Source of the DNA: Psychrobacillus sp032154225
GTDB lineage: Bacteria > Bacillota > Bacilli > Bacillales_A > Planococcaceae
NCBI RefSeq assembly: GCF_032154225.1
Contig: NZ_JALDYF010000004.1
Location: 62,001-126,000, forward strand
DNA length: 64,000 nucleotides
Direction: 5' to 3'
Of this stretch, positions 1 to 8,664 are shown piece by piece. How positions within the stretch are numbered: position 1 is the stretch's first letter; each line of letters begins with the position of its first letter. The notes below the pieces were generated by a model. The model did no database searches, was not told where the DNA came from, and worked only from the letters and a program-made list of their open reading frames with translations. Position numbers and translations under genes: made by a program.

Positions 1-1
1 A

Positions 2-352
2 GATAACGCTGGTTTAGTTATGTTTTATTGCAATTACTTTGAGTTGTTCAGCTTTAAAGAAAACCTCTATTATATAGAAAATTTAAATGCGATTGTTGTT
101 GCTGCGTATGAAGAAAATACGTTGATCTTGTATGATATTTTCGCAATTAGAGAAATAGAAATCGACGATGTGATAAATGCCTTAGCAATGGAGCAGACAA
201 CAAGTGTGACTTTACAATTCATGCCTACTAACTGTGAAGATTATGAACTAAGCCTATTTAAAGAAGAAGACTCTACTCTTATGGTTATGGCCAATAAAAG
301 CGAGCTCTTTGAAGACAATAAACTAATGTTTCCGATGTTATCTCATACTTAA
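2..352 (+). CDS. C-terminal part of a probable GNAT-family N-acetyltransferase (cut by window edge)
   Basis: The frame is open from the left edge of the window to a TAA at 350-352, so the ATG at 20 is probably internal and the gene begins outside. The visible 116 residues start with DNAGLVMFYC and read like the end of a GNAT fold followed by a small C-terminal domain, as in some Bacillus acetyltransferases of about 270-290 residues. The acetyl-CoA binding motif is not in the window, so the family call rests on overall resemblance only. The substrate cannot be told. Confidence 0.45.
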   Translation, partial: DNAGLVMFYCNYFELFSFKENLYYIENLNAIVVAAYEENTLILYDIFAIREIEIDDVINALAMEQTTSVTLQFMPTNCEDYELSLFKEEDSTLMVMANKSELFEDNKLMFPMLSHT

Positions 353-398
353 AAAGAAGATAAGTGTTATCCGCAATTAAACCCAAAGGAGCAAAACT

Positions 399-992
399 AT
401 GAAACAAGAGCCAATTGTAGAGTATGATGAGAACCTTTTTTCTATAGATGAACAAATTTGTATATTACTAAAACAGCGTATAGACATTTCAACTAATAAC
501 CCAAGTTCGCCATCGGATGATATTATTTCAAACTGGGCTTTAAAATATGATCTTTACGAAGATTATTTAACTGCAATCTTTGGAACAATAAAAATGGCGG
601 ATTTTTTTAAGACGCGTGTTGAACCAAAAGGATTTAAGGGGCATTTACCTGTTTTGAAATCAGCAGAAGTAGCTGAACGCTTCTATTCAATTACGTATAT
701 CCGACAATATGAGAATGCTAGTGTTGTACATCTTAATGTTGATTGGAATGCGGAAGATTATTCAGCAACTGGATTTCATCATAATCATAGTTCTTTAGAA
801 TTGTATATTAGTGAAGAATATGATTGTCGAGCGACTGGTGCGGGAGGGTCAGAAGGTCGTTTCAGTCATGACTTTGTAGTTTCACCTCCTCTGCCTGCTG
901 ATACGTCTGGGCTCAAATTTGTTTTTAAAGAGTATGAAAGTCTAATGAAAGAAAATCCGACTGGACTTGTGGTAATAATAGATTTGGAGTGA
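399..992 (+). CDS. Uncharacterised protein, 197 aa
   Basis: The start is well supported: AAAGGAG lies 8 bases before the ATG. The first 60 or so residues are predicted helical and acidic (ENLFSIDEQICILLKQR), a pattern seen at the N-terminus of several uncharacterised Bacillus proteins. The rest is richer in beta-type segments and holds a His cluster (GFHHNHSSLELY) near residue 125. There is no signal peptide or membrane segment, so it is probably cytosolic. I do not recognise a named family and assign no function. Confidence 0.6.
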   Translation: MKQEPIVEYDENLFSIDEQICILLKQRIDISTNNPSSPSDDIISNWALKYDLYEDYLTAIFGTIKMADFFKTRVEPKGFKGHLPVLKSAEVAERFYSITYIRQYENASVVHLNVDWNAEDYSATGFHHNHSSLELYISEEYDCRATGAGGSEGRFSHDFVVSPPLPADTSGLKFVFKEYESLMKENPTGLVVIIDLE

Positions 993-1069
993 AAATAATG
1001 AATTGTTCATTAGAATACAATATTATCTCTTTCCTCCGATATAACAAATAGAGATGGAGGTGATTTATA

Positions 1070-1711
1070 GTGAATATTCAATTTAGTCCAAATGTGGCCC
1101 AGTATACTTTACCAAAAAGTCCAACGAAAACGGATGAAGAAGCTCCGGTTGAGAAAAAAACGGTAAAGGAAGTACAAGCTGAAGAACGAAAAAAAGTGTT
1201 ACAACAAATTTCTGAAATGCAAGAAGCGAAGAAAAAAACTGGTGAAGGCAACCCAAGGGCTCAAAGAATTTTAAGTAAGTTTAACTCTGGTAAAAAACTT
1301 TCTCCTGAAGAAATCCAATATTTGATGAAAGCTGCCCCAGAAAACGTAGAGCGTGTAATCCGAGTTTCGGCTGAGCGTCAGCAAAATGAGATGATGATGC
1401 GTGCAGCTCGTACAAAAACAACTACAAGGCATGCTTCCATGCTTGCGATTAATGCTATTAGGAAGACAGCTGGAAGTGGAACTTCAGGCGATGCACTAAC
1501 TCGTTCTAATCAAATCCAAGATTCTGTAAAAGAGTACACTTCTACAAAGGAATATAAAGACAAGCCAAATGATGAACTAAATATTAAGAAGAAAAAGAAA
1601 AGCCCTTATAATAAACCGTTGCATCCGCAAGAAAGTGGATTGTGGGCAACTGCAAATCATGCTTATTTGAAAGCGAAGGATTTAAATAATCCAAAAAAAT
1701 CCACCTTATAA
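1070..1711 (+). CDS. Uncharacterised charged, helical protein, 213 aa
   Basis: It starts with GTG at 1070 behind a strong GATGGAGGTGAT site. The product is rich in Lys, Glu, Gln and Ala, with long predicted helices (roughly residues 30-65 and 75-130) and a basic patch (KKKKKS) near residue 175. It has no signal peptide and no membrane segment. The stop codon lies inside the terminator hairpin that follows. No family recognised; the low-complexity charged composition would suit a scaffold or nucleic-acid-associated protein, but that is a guess. Confidence 0.55.
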   Translation: MNIQFSPNVAQYTLPKSPTKTDEEAPVEKKTVKEVQAEERKKVLQQISEMQEAKKKTGEGNPRAQRILSKFNSGKKLSPEEIQYLMKAAPENVERVIRVSAERQQNEMMMRAARTKTTTRHASMLAINAIRKTAGSGTSGDALTRSNQIQDSVKEYTSTKEYKDKPNDELNIKKKKKSPYNKPLHPQESGLWATANHAYLKAKDLNNPKKSTL

Positions 1712-1728
1712 GTTGCAAGGTGGATTTT
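1697..1728. terminator. Bidirectional rho-independent terminator
   Basis: A stem AATCCACCTT / AAGGTGGATT with a short loop is flanked by an A-run on the left and TTTT on the right. It lies between two convergent genes and overlaps the stop codon at 1709-1711. Confidence 0.8.
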
Positions 1729-1740
1729 CTTATCCAAAAT

Positions 1741-2760
1741 TTAAAAACCTCTTTTATACTGCACTGGTGCTTCTACTTTTCCAGTAAGTGTTGCTTCTGC
1801 ATGGAGGCTCCAATACGGGTCTTTCAACATGCCACGTCCTATAGCTATTAACTCAGCATCTCCATCAACAAGTGTTTTCTCTGCAAGGTGAGGATCATCT
1901 AAAACTCCAACCGCAATTACAGGCACATTTAATGCTTCCTTATATGCTAGTGCAAATGGAACTTGATAGCCTGGAGCATATTTAGGTTTTAATTTACCTG
2001 GAGGGGCTTCACCGCCACTTGATATGTGGAAAACGTCTACTCCGGCTTCTTTGTACTTTTGGGCAATTTCTAATGAATGAGCAAGTTCATACCCACCATC
2101 CATATATTCAATTGCAGATATACGAAGCAGTAGTGGCATGTCTTTTGGCATAACACTTTTCACTGCCTTCACTATTTCTACTCCAAATTTAGATAAGTCC
2201 TGTCCATACTCATCTGTTCGATTATTTATCGCTGGCGAATGAAACTGATGAATTAAATAGCCATGTGCTGCGTGAAGTTCAATTGTATCAAACCCAGCTG
2301 TAACTGCTCTTTTTGCCGCTTTTTTATAGTTTTCGATCATTTCTTTTACTTCATCTGTCGTTAGGGCTCTTGGTTCCTTCCACGTTTCATCAACTGGAAT
2401 ATTGGAAGAACTCACTGGTTGAATAGCATCTTCCGCTTTTCTGCCTGCATGTGCAATTTGTACCCCGATTTTCGCACCATATTTATGAACTTCTTTTACG
2501 ATTCGTTCAAACGCAGGAATATGTTCATCTGACCATAACCCTAAATCGAAATCTGAAATTCTTCCATCTGGATGAACATCCGTCATCTCCACAAGAATAA
2601 GTCCTGCACCTCCGATAGCACGGGAAACATAATGAACGAAATGCCAGTCATTTGGAATACCGTCTTTTGCTTCTACGGAATATTGGCACATTGGCGCCAT
2701 AACTACTCTGTTTTTTAATTCTAATCCTTTAATCGAATACGGTGAAAATAAATGAGACAT
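1741..2760 (-). CDS. namA: NADPH dehydrogenase NamA / YqjM-type ene-reductase
   Basis: Old-yellow-enzyme family flavoprotein, FMN-bound and cytosolic, which reduces activated C=C bonds of enones and nitro compounds with NADPH. The 339-residue length fits YqjM. The N-terminus shows KNRVVMAPMCQYS with the YqjM-subfamily Cys25 and Tyr27. Further on come QIAHAGRKA, the substrate-binding pair in ELHAAHGYLIHQF (His163 and His166), NNRTDEYG, and the phosphate-binding end AIGRGMLKDPYW. I start at the ATG at 2760 because GGAG sits 8 bases before it; a GTG nine bases upstream is less likely. It is a single gene, convergent with its left neighbour and divergent from the PPK2 gene. Confidence 0.9.
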   Translation of the reverse strand: MSHLFSPYSIKGLELKNRVVMAPMCQYSVEAKDGIPNDWHFVHYVSRAIGGAGLILVEMTDVHPDGRISDFDLGLWSDEHIPAFERIVKEVHKYGAKIGVQIAHAGRKAEDAIQPVSSSNIPVDETWKEPRALTTDEVKEMIENYKKAAKRAVTAGFDTIELHAAHGYLIHQFHSPAINNRTDEYGQDLSKFGVEIVKAVKSVMPKDMPLLLRISAIEYMDGGYELAHSLEIAQKYKEAGVDVFHISSGGEAPPGKLKPKYAPGYQVPFALAYKEALNVPVIAVGVLDDPHLAEKTLVDGDAELIAIGRGMLKDPYWSLHAEATLTGKVEAPVQYKRGF

Positions 2761-2857
2761 GTAATACACTCCTTTTGTCTATTATCTTGGATTTTAATTG
2801 GAGAATCAATTATAGTGTATTATATTTCAAAAAATACTGATCTATCAGAATATTAGG

Positions 2858-2863
2858 TATAAT
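2858..2863 (+). promoter_or_regulatory. -10 box of the PPK2 gene with a nearby small palindrome
   Basis: A perfect TATAAT lies 24 bases before the PPK2 start. No good -35 is seen. CTGAT-CT-ATCAG (2837-2848) sits where a -35 would be expected and could be an operator; this is inference. Confidence 0.4.
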
Positions 2864-2887
2864 AAAAATAAAAATGGAGGAATATTG

Positions 2888-3691
2888 ATGGTAAAATCTT
2901 TAAATCAATTAGAAGTTAAAACATACGCAAATTCGAAAAAAGAGTATAAGAAAGAATTAAAAGGATTACAATATCATTTGCTAAGTTTGCAACAAACACT
3001 TTTGGACGAAAAGATTGCCTTAGTATTAGTTTTTGAAGGAATGGATGCTGCTGGCAAGGGTGGAGCTATAAAGCGACTAACCCAAAGACTAGACCCACGT
3101 GGCTATATTGTGCATCCAATTTCAGCTCCGCAACAGCATGAGCTTCGCCATCATTATTTACAACGCTTTTGGAGAAAGCTTCCGCAGCATGGCCAAGTAG
3201 GAATTTTCGATCGCTCTTGGTACGGTCGAGTACTTGTAGAAAGAATTGAAAACTTAGCTACAAAAGACGAATGGAAACGATCATATAAAGAAATTAATAG
3301 CTTTGAAAAAGCACTTACTAGTGAAAAATATATTGTCATAAAACATTGGATACATGTGTCCAATGAAGAACAGCTGAAACGATTCGTCGAACGCAAAACA
3401 GATCCATATAAAATGTGGAAGCTTACAGATGAGGATTGGCGCAATCGTGAAAAATATGATGGGTATATGAATGCAGCGGACGATATGTTTGAAAAAACAA
3501 ATACAGGACATGCTCCTTGGTTTTTAGTACATGGAGACGATAAATTACACGCTCGCATTGCAGTACTCAAAAATACGATTAATGAAATTGAACATCAGCT
3601 AGATAAACGTGGTATTACATATACGCTAATTTCTGAAGTGATTACACAAGAACAAGTGGATGACACCTTAATAGAAGAATCGAAAGAGTAA
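2888..3691 (+). CDS. PPK2-family polyphosphate kinase
   Basis: PPK2 enzymes move phosphate between polyphosphate and nucleotides, usually making ADP/ATP or GDP/GTP from polyphosphate. This is a single-domain protein of 267 residues, the normal size. The Walker A loop EGMDAAGKGG is at residues 50-59 and the conserved FDRSWYGR at 107-114. The lid helix region with charged residues follows (about 120-175). The ATG at 2888 is preferred over the TTG at 2885 because GGAGG is then 7 bases upstream. It stands alone between namA and argG, with no ppk1 or ppx beside it. Whether it prefers AMP, ADP or GDP cannot be read from the sequence. Confidence 0.88.
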   Translation: MVKSLNQLEVKTYANSKKEYKKELKGLQYHLLSLQQTLLDEKIALVLVFEGMDAAGKGGAIKRLTQRLDPRGYIVHPISAPQQHELRHHYLQRFWRKLPQHGQVGIFDRSWYGRVLVERIENLATKDEWKRSYKEINSFEKALTSEKYIVIKHWIHVSNEEQLKRFVERKTDPYKMWKLTDEDWRNREKYDGYMNAADDMFEKTNTGHAPWFLVHGDDKLHARIAVLKNTINEIEHQLDKRGITYTLISEVITQEQVDDTLIEESKE

Positions 3692-3730
3692 GAGTAATTC
3701 GTTTTTATTTGTATTTTAATAAATTATTAG

Positions 3731-3765
3731 TTGTAATTATACATTCCCCATGATACATTATGTAT
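3731..3765 (+). promoter_or_regulatory. Putative argGH promoter with overlapping palindromic operator
   Basis: TTGTAA (3731-3736), 17 bases, then TACATT (3754-3759) make a plausible sigma-A promoter. The -10 is covered by a perfect inverted repeat ATACAT-T-ATGTAT (3753-3765), which resembles an ARG box bound by ArgR/AhrC. Control by arginine is known for argGH in Bacillus; this particular site is inference. Confidence 0.4.
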
Positions 3766-3810
3766 ATTAATACTTAAAAAACGCATAATAATACATTGGA
3801 GGAATATAAA

Positions 3811-5019
3811 ATGAATAAAAAAGTTGTTTTAGCATACTCAGGTGGACTAGATACATCCGTTGCAATTACGTGGTTAAAAGATGAAGGATATGACGTTGTT
3901 GCAGTGTGTCTAGATGTAGGTGAAGGAAAAGATTTGGAATTCATCAAAAACAAAGCAATAGAAGTCGGTGCCGTAGAAAGTTATATGATTGATGCACGAG
4001 AAGAGTTTGCTAATGAATATGCATTAATTTCGTTACAAGCTCATACATGGTATGAAGGGAAGTATCCACTTGTATCTGCATTATCACGACCGTTAATTTC
4101 TAAAAAATTAGTGGAAATTGCGGAACAAACTGGCGCAACAGCAGTAGCTCATGGCTGTACTGGTAAAGGAAATGACCAAGTCCGTTTCGAAGTTTCAATC
4201 AATGCACTAAATCCTAATTTAGAAGTTATTGCACCAGTTCGTGAGTGGAGCTGGAGCCGTGAAGAAGAAATTGCATATGCAAAAGAAAAAAATATTCCGA
4301 TTCCAATTAATTTGGATAGCCCGTTTTCAATCGACCAAAACCTTTGGGGACGTGCAAGTGAATGTGGTATTTTAGAAAATCCTTGGGCAACACCACCAGC
4401 TGATGCATATGACTTAACAGTTGCATTAGAAGATGCACCTGATACTGCAGACGTAATCGAAATTGAATTTGTACAAGGTGTACCAGTTTCAATCGATGGC
4501 GTGAAGTATCCTTTATACGAATTAATTCTAAAATTAAATGATTTAGCTGGGAAGCACGGAGTTGGTCGTATCGATCATATCGAAAACCGTCTTGTTGGTA
4601 TTAAATCTCGTGAAGTATATGAAATTCCAGGAGCACATACACTTTTACTTGCTCATAAGGAATTAGAAGATATTACATTAGTAAAAGAACTTGCTCATTT
4701 CAAACCAGTAATCGAGAAAAAATTAACAGAACTTATTTATGAAGGACTTTGGTTCTCTCCACTGAGAACTGCACTAGAAGCATTCTTAAAAGAAACACAA
4801 GTGTATGTGAATGGCACAGTTCGCGTGAAACTATTCAAAGGACATGCGATTGTAGAAGGACGCAAATCACCAAACTCTTTATATAATGAAAAATTGGCAA
4901 CATATACAGCAGAAGATGAATTTAACCATGCTTCAGCAGTTGGTTTTATCGAGCTTTGGGGTCTTCCAACAAAAGTTCACGCAATGGTGAATAAGGGAGC
5001 AGAGAAGGTGAAAGCATGA
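3811..5019 (+). CDS. argG: Argininosuccinate synthase
   Basis: It joins citrulline and aspartate with ATP to give argininosuccinate, the seventh step of arginine biosynthesis. The 402-residue length is typical. The ATP pyrophosphatase P-loop AYSGGLDTSVA is at residues 8-18, followed by the conserved HGCTGKGNDQVRFE and citrulline/aspartate-binding segments. The start at 3811 has GGAGG 8 bases upstream; five codons further upstream are open but lie over that site. The stop overlaps the argH start by four bases (ATGA), so the two are translationally coupled. Confidence 0.96.
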   Translation: MNKKVVLAYSGGLDTSVAITWLKDEGYDVVAVCLDVGEGKDLEFIKNKAIEVGAVESYMIDAREEFANEYALISLQAHTWYEGKYPLVSALSRPLISKKLVEIAEQTGATAVAHGCTGKGNDQVRFEVSINALNPNLEVIAPVREWSWSREEEIAYAKEKNIPIPINLDSPFSIDQNLWGRASECGILENPWATPPADAYDLTVALEDAPDTADVIEIEFVQGVPVSIDGVKYPLYELILKLNDLAGKHGVGRIDHIENRLVGIKSREVYEIPGAHTLLLAHKELEDITLVKELAHFKPVIEKKLTELIYEGLWFSPLRTALEAFLKETQVYVNGTVRVKLFKGHAIVEGRKSPNSLYNEKLATYTAEDEFNHASAVGFIELWGLPTKVHAMVNKGAEKVKA

Positions 5020-6389
5020 CCAAACTTTGGGGAGGAAGATTTCAAAAATCTGCGGAACAATGGGTAGATGAATTTGGAGCTTCCATTGGTTTTGACCAAA
5101 CATTAGTAATGGAAGATTTAGATGGCAGCGTTGCGCACGTAAAAATGCTTGGGACATGCGAAATTTTGCCTCAAGAAGACGTGCAACAAATTCTAGGTGG
5201 CTTAGAGCAATTAAAGAAACTAGCTGCAGACAATGCATTAGAATTTTTAGTAGCAAATGAAGACATTCATTTAAACCTAGAAAAAATGTTGATCGATTTA
5301 ATCGGTCCAGTTGGTGGGAAATTACACACTGGGCGCAGTCGAAACGATCAAGTTGCAACAGATATGCATTTATTTTTGAAAAACAGAGTGTTAGAAATTA
5401 TTGAGTTAATTGAGTTATTCCAGCAAACATTAGTTGTGCAAGCAGAAGCACATGTAGAAACGCTTGCACCAGGGTATACGCATTTACAACGTGCGCAGCC
5501 AATCTCTTTTGCTCATCACTTAATGGCGTATTTCTGGATGCTAGATAGAGATAAAGATCGTTTCAAAGATTCGATGAAACGTATCGATATTTCTCCACTT
5601 GGAGCAGGTGCACTAGCAGGGACGACTTTCCCGATTGATCGTAAACTATCTGCAGAGTATCTTGGATTTGCAAATGTATACGCAAATAGTATGGATGCAG
5701 TAAGTGATCGAGATTTCATTTTAGAATTTTTAAGTAATTCTTCGATGTTAATGGCACATTTATCACGATTTGCAGAGGAAATTATTTTATGGTCTAGCTC
5801 GGAATTTAACTTTATTGAATTAGATGATTCATTCTCTACTGGTTCAAGCATTATGCCACAAAAGAAAAATCCAGATATGGCTGAGTTAATCCGAGGAAAA
5901 ACAGGTCGTGTTTATGGGAATCTTATGGGCTTACTTACGGTGATTAAAGGTTTGCCTCTCGCATATAACAAAGATATGCAGGAAGACAAAGAAGGTATGT
6001 TCGATACCGTGCATACAATTGTTGGCTCGTTGAAAATATTTGAAGGTATGGTTCGTACAATGACTGTTCATAAAGAACGTCTGCATGACACTGTGCACAA
6101 AGACTTTTCAAATGCGACGGAACTTGCTGATTATCTTGCTGCAAAAGGACTTCCGTTCCGTGAAGCACATGAAGTAACAGGAAAACTTGTATTCTTATGC
6201 ATTCAACGTAACTATTTCTTATTAGATTTACCATTAGGGGACCTTCAAGAAGCGAGCAACTTAATCGAATCTGATATTTACGATGTATTGTCTCCTTTAG
6301 CTGCAGTGAGAAGAAGAAATTCTCTTGGCGGTACAGGTTTTGACCAAGTTATCATTCAAATCGAAGAAGCTAAAAAAAGCTTAGCATAA
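5016..6389 (+). CDS. argH: Argininosuccinate lyase
   Basis: It splits argininosuccinate into arginine and fumarate, the last step of arginine synthesis. The protein belongs to the fumarase/aspartase superfamily and is a cytosolic homotetramer in known members. The length is 457 residues. It has the N-terminal LWGGRF motif, HTGRSRNDQVATD, TPGYTHLQ-like PGYTHLQRAQP, and the superfamily signature SSIMPQKKNPD around residue 276 with the catalytic serine loop. It overlaps argG by four bases, and a strong terminator follows, closing a two-gene operon. Confidence 0.97.
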   Translation: MTKLWGGRFQKSAEQWVDEFGASIGFDQTLVMEDLDGSVAHVKMLGTCEILPQEDVQQILGGLEQLKKLAADNALEFLVANEDIHLNLEKMLIDLIGPVGGKLHTGRSRNDQVATDMHLFLKNRVLEIIELIELFQQTLVVQAEAHVETLAPGYTHLQRAQPISFAHHLMAYFWMLDRDKDRFKDSMKRIDISPLGAGALAGTTFPIDRKLSAEYLGFANVYANSMDAVSDRDFILEFLSNSSMLMAHLSRFAEEIILWSSSEFNFIELDDSFSTGSSIMPQKKNPDMAELIRGKTGRVYGNLMGLLTVIKGLPLAYNKDMQEDKEGMFDTVHTIVGSLKIFEGMVRTMTVHKERLHDTVHKDFSNATELADYLAAKGLPFREAHEVTGKLVFLCIQRNYFLLDLPLGDLQEASNLIESDIYDVLSPLAAVRRRNSLGGTGFDQVIIQIEEAKKSLA

Positions 6390-6390
6390 T

Positions 6391-6437
6391 AAAAACCGTA
6401 AACACTCATAGAAATGTGAGCTGTTTACGGTTTTTTT
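6391..6437 (+). terminator. Rho-independent terminator of argGH
   Basis: Stem AAAACCGTAAACA / TGTTTACGGTTTT followed by a T-run, directly after the argH stop. Confidence 0.88.
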
Positions 6438-6508
6438 AAATGGTATATTTAGGATGTATCATTTGGTATACTAGATAAGAATTTACACACTATTCTGGAG
6501 ATGAGTTA

Positions 6509-7594
6509 ATGATTGACGTAAGGCAAGTCCAATTAGATAAAACAAAACGTTCCATAGTTATTTCAGACATACACGCAAATTTAAAGCTTTTCAAGAAATT
6601 ATTAAACAAATTACATTATACAATAGATGATTATTTGTTTATCAACGGTGATCTTTGTGAAAAAGGTCCGAAAAGTTTAGAAGTAGTTGAGTTTGTACAA
6701 AATTTATGTGAACAATCTGATAGAGTTTTTGTAACAAAAGGTAATTGCGATGTTCTCCATCGTGATGTTTTTGATGAGAGTGCAGGAATTATGGCGTACA
6801 TGAACAGGCAAAAGCATTCAATTTTAAATGAAATGCTAGAAAAACAAAGTAAAACAAAAGAAGATTTCACCAATTTAAAGGAAATCGGTCATTTCTATCG
6901 CCAGCATTTTCATAATGAACTGAATTGGATAGATTCATTGCCAATTGCTTATGAAACAGAGGCTTTTATCGTTATTCATGCGGGTATTGAAAACATAGAA
7001 GATTGGCATGAAACAGAAGAAAGCTTTGCTCTACATACAGATGCATTTTATGAAAAAGATCATATAGCAAATAAAACCGTTATCGTAGGGCACTGGCCAG
7101 TCGTTAATTACCGAGCGACACTAACAAGTTCACATAATCCTGTCATCGATTTGGATAAAAAGGTGATTGCATTAGACGGCGGAAATCAAATAAAAAAAGA
7201 CGGACAATTGAATGCTTTAATTATCGAAAATAACAACTATTCTTATACATATGTGGATGACTTGGCTTACGAAATGATTGTTCGAACAGAGCATATCGAT
7301 TCAACCGACCGATTAGGCACGGTGACATATCCGAATTACGAAATGCAAACAATAAAAAAAGAGGAGTATTTTACTCTTTGTAAAAACAGTAACTTAGGAA
7401 TAGAACAATGGATTAAAAATGAGTACCTACTAACAGATAGTGAATCAATACGATGCAAGACAGATCTAAGTACAACTTTTTTATCTGTTACACAAAGTGA
7501 ACAAGTATGGATTATTGATAACGATTGCGAGGGGTTTAGTCTTGTGAAAAAGGGGACTGGAGAAGTTGGATGGATACCAAAAAGTTGTTTATGA
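6509..7594 (+). CDS. Calcineurin-like metallophosphoesterase with C-terminal SH3-like tail
   Basis: The protein has the full set of metallophosphoesterase metal ligands in order: SDIHANLKLF near residue 19, FINGDLCEKGP near 45, TKGNCD near 77, VIHAGIE near 155 and IVGHWP near 195. These match the Ser/Thr phosphatase PrpE / ApaH-like group that binds two metal ions. After about residue 300 comes a small beta-rich domain ending EVGWIPKSCL, which looks like an SH3 fold; this tail is unusual for the family. RBS: CTGGAGATGAG before the ATG. The substrate is not known. It overlaps the next gene by 29 bases. Confidence 0.8.
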   Translation: MIDVRQVQLDKTKRSIVISDIHANLKLFKKLLNKLHYTIDDYLFINGDLCEKGPKSLEVVEFVQNLCEQSDRVFVTKGNCDVLHRDVFDESAGIMAYMNRQKHSILNEMLEKQSKTKEDFTNLKEIGHFYRQHFHNELNWIDSLPIAYETEAFIVIHAGIENIEDWHETEESFALHTDAFYEKDHIANKTVIVGHWPVVNYRATLTSSHNPVIDLDKKVIALDGGNQIKKDGQLNALIIENNNYSYTYVDDLAYEMIVRTEHIDSTDRLGTVTYPNYEMQTIKKEEYFTLCKNSNLGIEQWIKNEYLLTDSESIRCKTDLSTTFLSVTQSEQVWIIDNDCEGFSLVKKGTGEVGWIPKSCL

Positions 7595-8165
7595 AAAGAG
7601 CAATGTAATCTATTATTTATTTCTATTTAGTATTTTTATGTATATGGTCATTTATTTTGGTCTAATTATTTTCATCTCTACTTTCCATTCTACCTACAGT
7701 GTAATAAGTGTAACAGCGAGTCTTGCTCCATTAGGTTTGTTTCTATTATTTCTAGCAGTTATATGGAAATACACAAATTTAAAGAAGGAACAATCTGTGA
7801 GGCGCGCTATTTTAGCTGTAGCATGGCTCAGTTTAGTTCCTTCTCTTTATTGTGTAATTGCTTTAGGAATATACGAATATGAATCCAATTTTGTAGCCGA
7901 TAGATGGGAGAATTCCCCCACGGATAGAGCCTATATGGTGGATGATTTTTTGAATGAAAATGAACTAATTGGCCAGTCAAAAGAAAATATTGTGAATTTA
8001 TTAGGTGCTCCAGATGAGACAAAATATCTTATTGAGAAGAGCAAAGTTGTATATAATCTTGGATCTGGCCGGTTACTCATACCTATTGATAATGAGTACC
8101 TAGTCATTTGGCTAGATGCATCTGATAAAGTTTTGACATATGAAATAGCATTAGAGCACTACTAA
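7566..8165 (+). CDS. Membrane protein with SmpA/BamE-like C-terminal motif
   Basis: 199 residues with three predicted membrane helices (about 15-38, 46-66 and 83-102), then a soluble tail. The tail contains LIGQSKENIVNLLGAPDET, a pattern typical of the small SmpA/OmlA/BamE-like fold found in many Gram-positive membrane proteins. The start used is TTG at 7566, inside the end of the phosphoesterase gene, with GGGGACTGGAG upstream; no better upstream start is available, and a later Met would remove part of helix 1. The overlap suggests co-expression with the phosphoesterase. Function unknown. Confidence 0.6.
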   Translation: MDGYQKVVYEKSNVIYYLFLFSIFMYMVIYFGLIIFISTFHSTYSVISVTASLAPLGLFLLFLAVIWKYTNLKKEQSVRRAILAVAWLSLVPSLYCVIALGIYEYESNFVADRWENSPTDRAYMVDDFLNENELIGQSKENIVNLLGAPDETKYLIEKSKVVYNLGSGRLLIPIDNEYLVIWLDASDKVLTYEIALEHY

Positions 8166-8190
8166 TGATGCAGGGAAGAGGTGCGGATGA

Positions 8191-8415
8191 TTATCTCTTT
8201 TTCTTCTTCCCAAATTCTTTCATGGCAGCTGCATGTTTATCAACGACTTTTTCAAACTCGACATGTACATGATAAACGTTTTCTTCCATCTCTATTACAT
8301 TAATAATTTTTCCCTTGCGACCTTTAATTCTAATATCCTCATCGACTGTAGGAATTTGTCTCAAAGCTTGATTAAATATTCTCGCATTGTTTTCAAAAAA
8401 ATGAATAGAAAACAT
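8191..8415 (-). CDS. Small conserved hypothetical protein, 74 aa
   Basis: A good TAAGGAGG site stands 8 bases before the ATG. The protein has a central segment (DIRIKGRKGKIINVIEMEE) that reads like a small beta-barrel or KOW/SH3-like fold, and ends in a very basic tail KEFGKKKKR. No signal peptide. It is convergent with the membrane-protein gene on its left. I do not recognise a named family. Confidence 0.6.
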   Translation of the reverse strand: MFSIHFFENNARIFNQALRQIPTVDEDIRIKGRKGKIINVIEMEENVYHVHVEFEKVVDKHAAAMKEFGKKKKR

Positions 8416-8533
8416 TATTTTTCCTCCTTATTATCAAGATAGAATCTACTTATTTTATGATAATGTTGGAGATTTAGAACTTTGGAATATAATTTAACTT
8501 ACCAGCTACATTAATTGAAAGGATGTGGACTCT

Positions 8534-8572
8534 GTGAAGAGGACGACACGAGAAAACTGCTCGGTGCAGTAA
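8534..8572 (+). CDS. Possible 12-codon leader peptide
   Basis: GTG at 8534 opens a short frame MKRTTRENCSVQ ending in TAA at 8570-8572. A weak AAAGGA lies 10 bases before it. The stop falls inside the left strand of the leader stem at 8563-8571, the arrangement used by translational attenuators. With so few codons this cannot be proved from sequence. Confidence 0.25.
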   Translation: MKRTTRENCSVQ

Positions 8573-8630
8573 TAATCTGATAGCAGATTGTACCGAGGTG
8601 AAGGATAAGCTATTAGATATACTGCACCAT
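8540..8630 (+). promoter_or_regulatory. Structured leader upstream of a methyltransferase gene
   Basis: Three mutually exclusive pairings are visible. CTGC (8557-8560) pairs with GCAG (8566-8569). CTCGGT (8560-8565) pairs with ACCGAG (8592-8597) around an inner hairpin AATCTG-ATAG-CAGATT (8574-8589). GGTGCAGTA (8563-8571) pairs perfectly with TACTGCACC (8620-8628). This switching pattern is typical of an attenuator or riboregulator. I could not match it to a known riboswitch class, and there is no strong T-run after the last stem. Confidence 0.45.
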
Positions 8631-8664
8631 TTTCAATATTAATTGATGAAAAGGAGCAGTAAAT

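Noticed and set aside
3154..3570. 138-codon reverse frame inside the PPK2 gene
   Set aside because: It runs opposite to a clear PPK2 gene, has no ribosome site and reads as Cys/Ser-rich noise.
4933..5358. 141-codon reverse frame across the argG/argH junction
   Set aside because: Both argG and argH are certain here; the frame is an antisense shadow.
8233..8442. 69-codon forward frame over the small gene at 8191-8415
   Set aside because: The reverse frame has a strong ribosome site and protein-like composition; the forward one has neither.
8540..8630. T-box, guanidine or SAM riboswitch before the methyltransferase
   Set aside because: No T-box GGTGGNACCGCG element and no conserved core of the known riboswitches that I could match; kept only as an unclassified structured leader.
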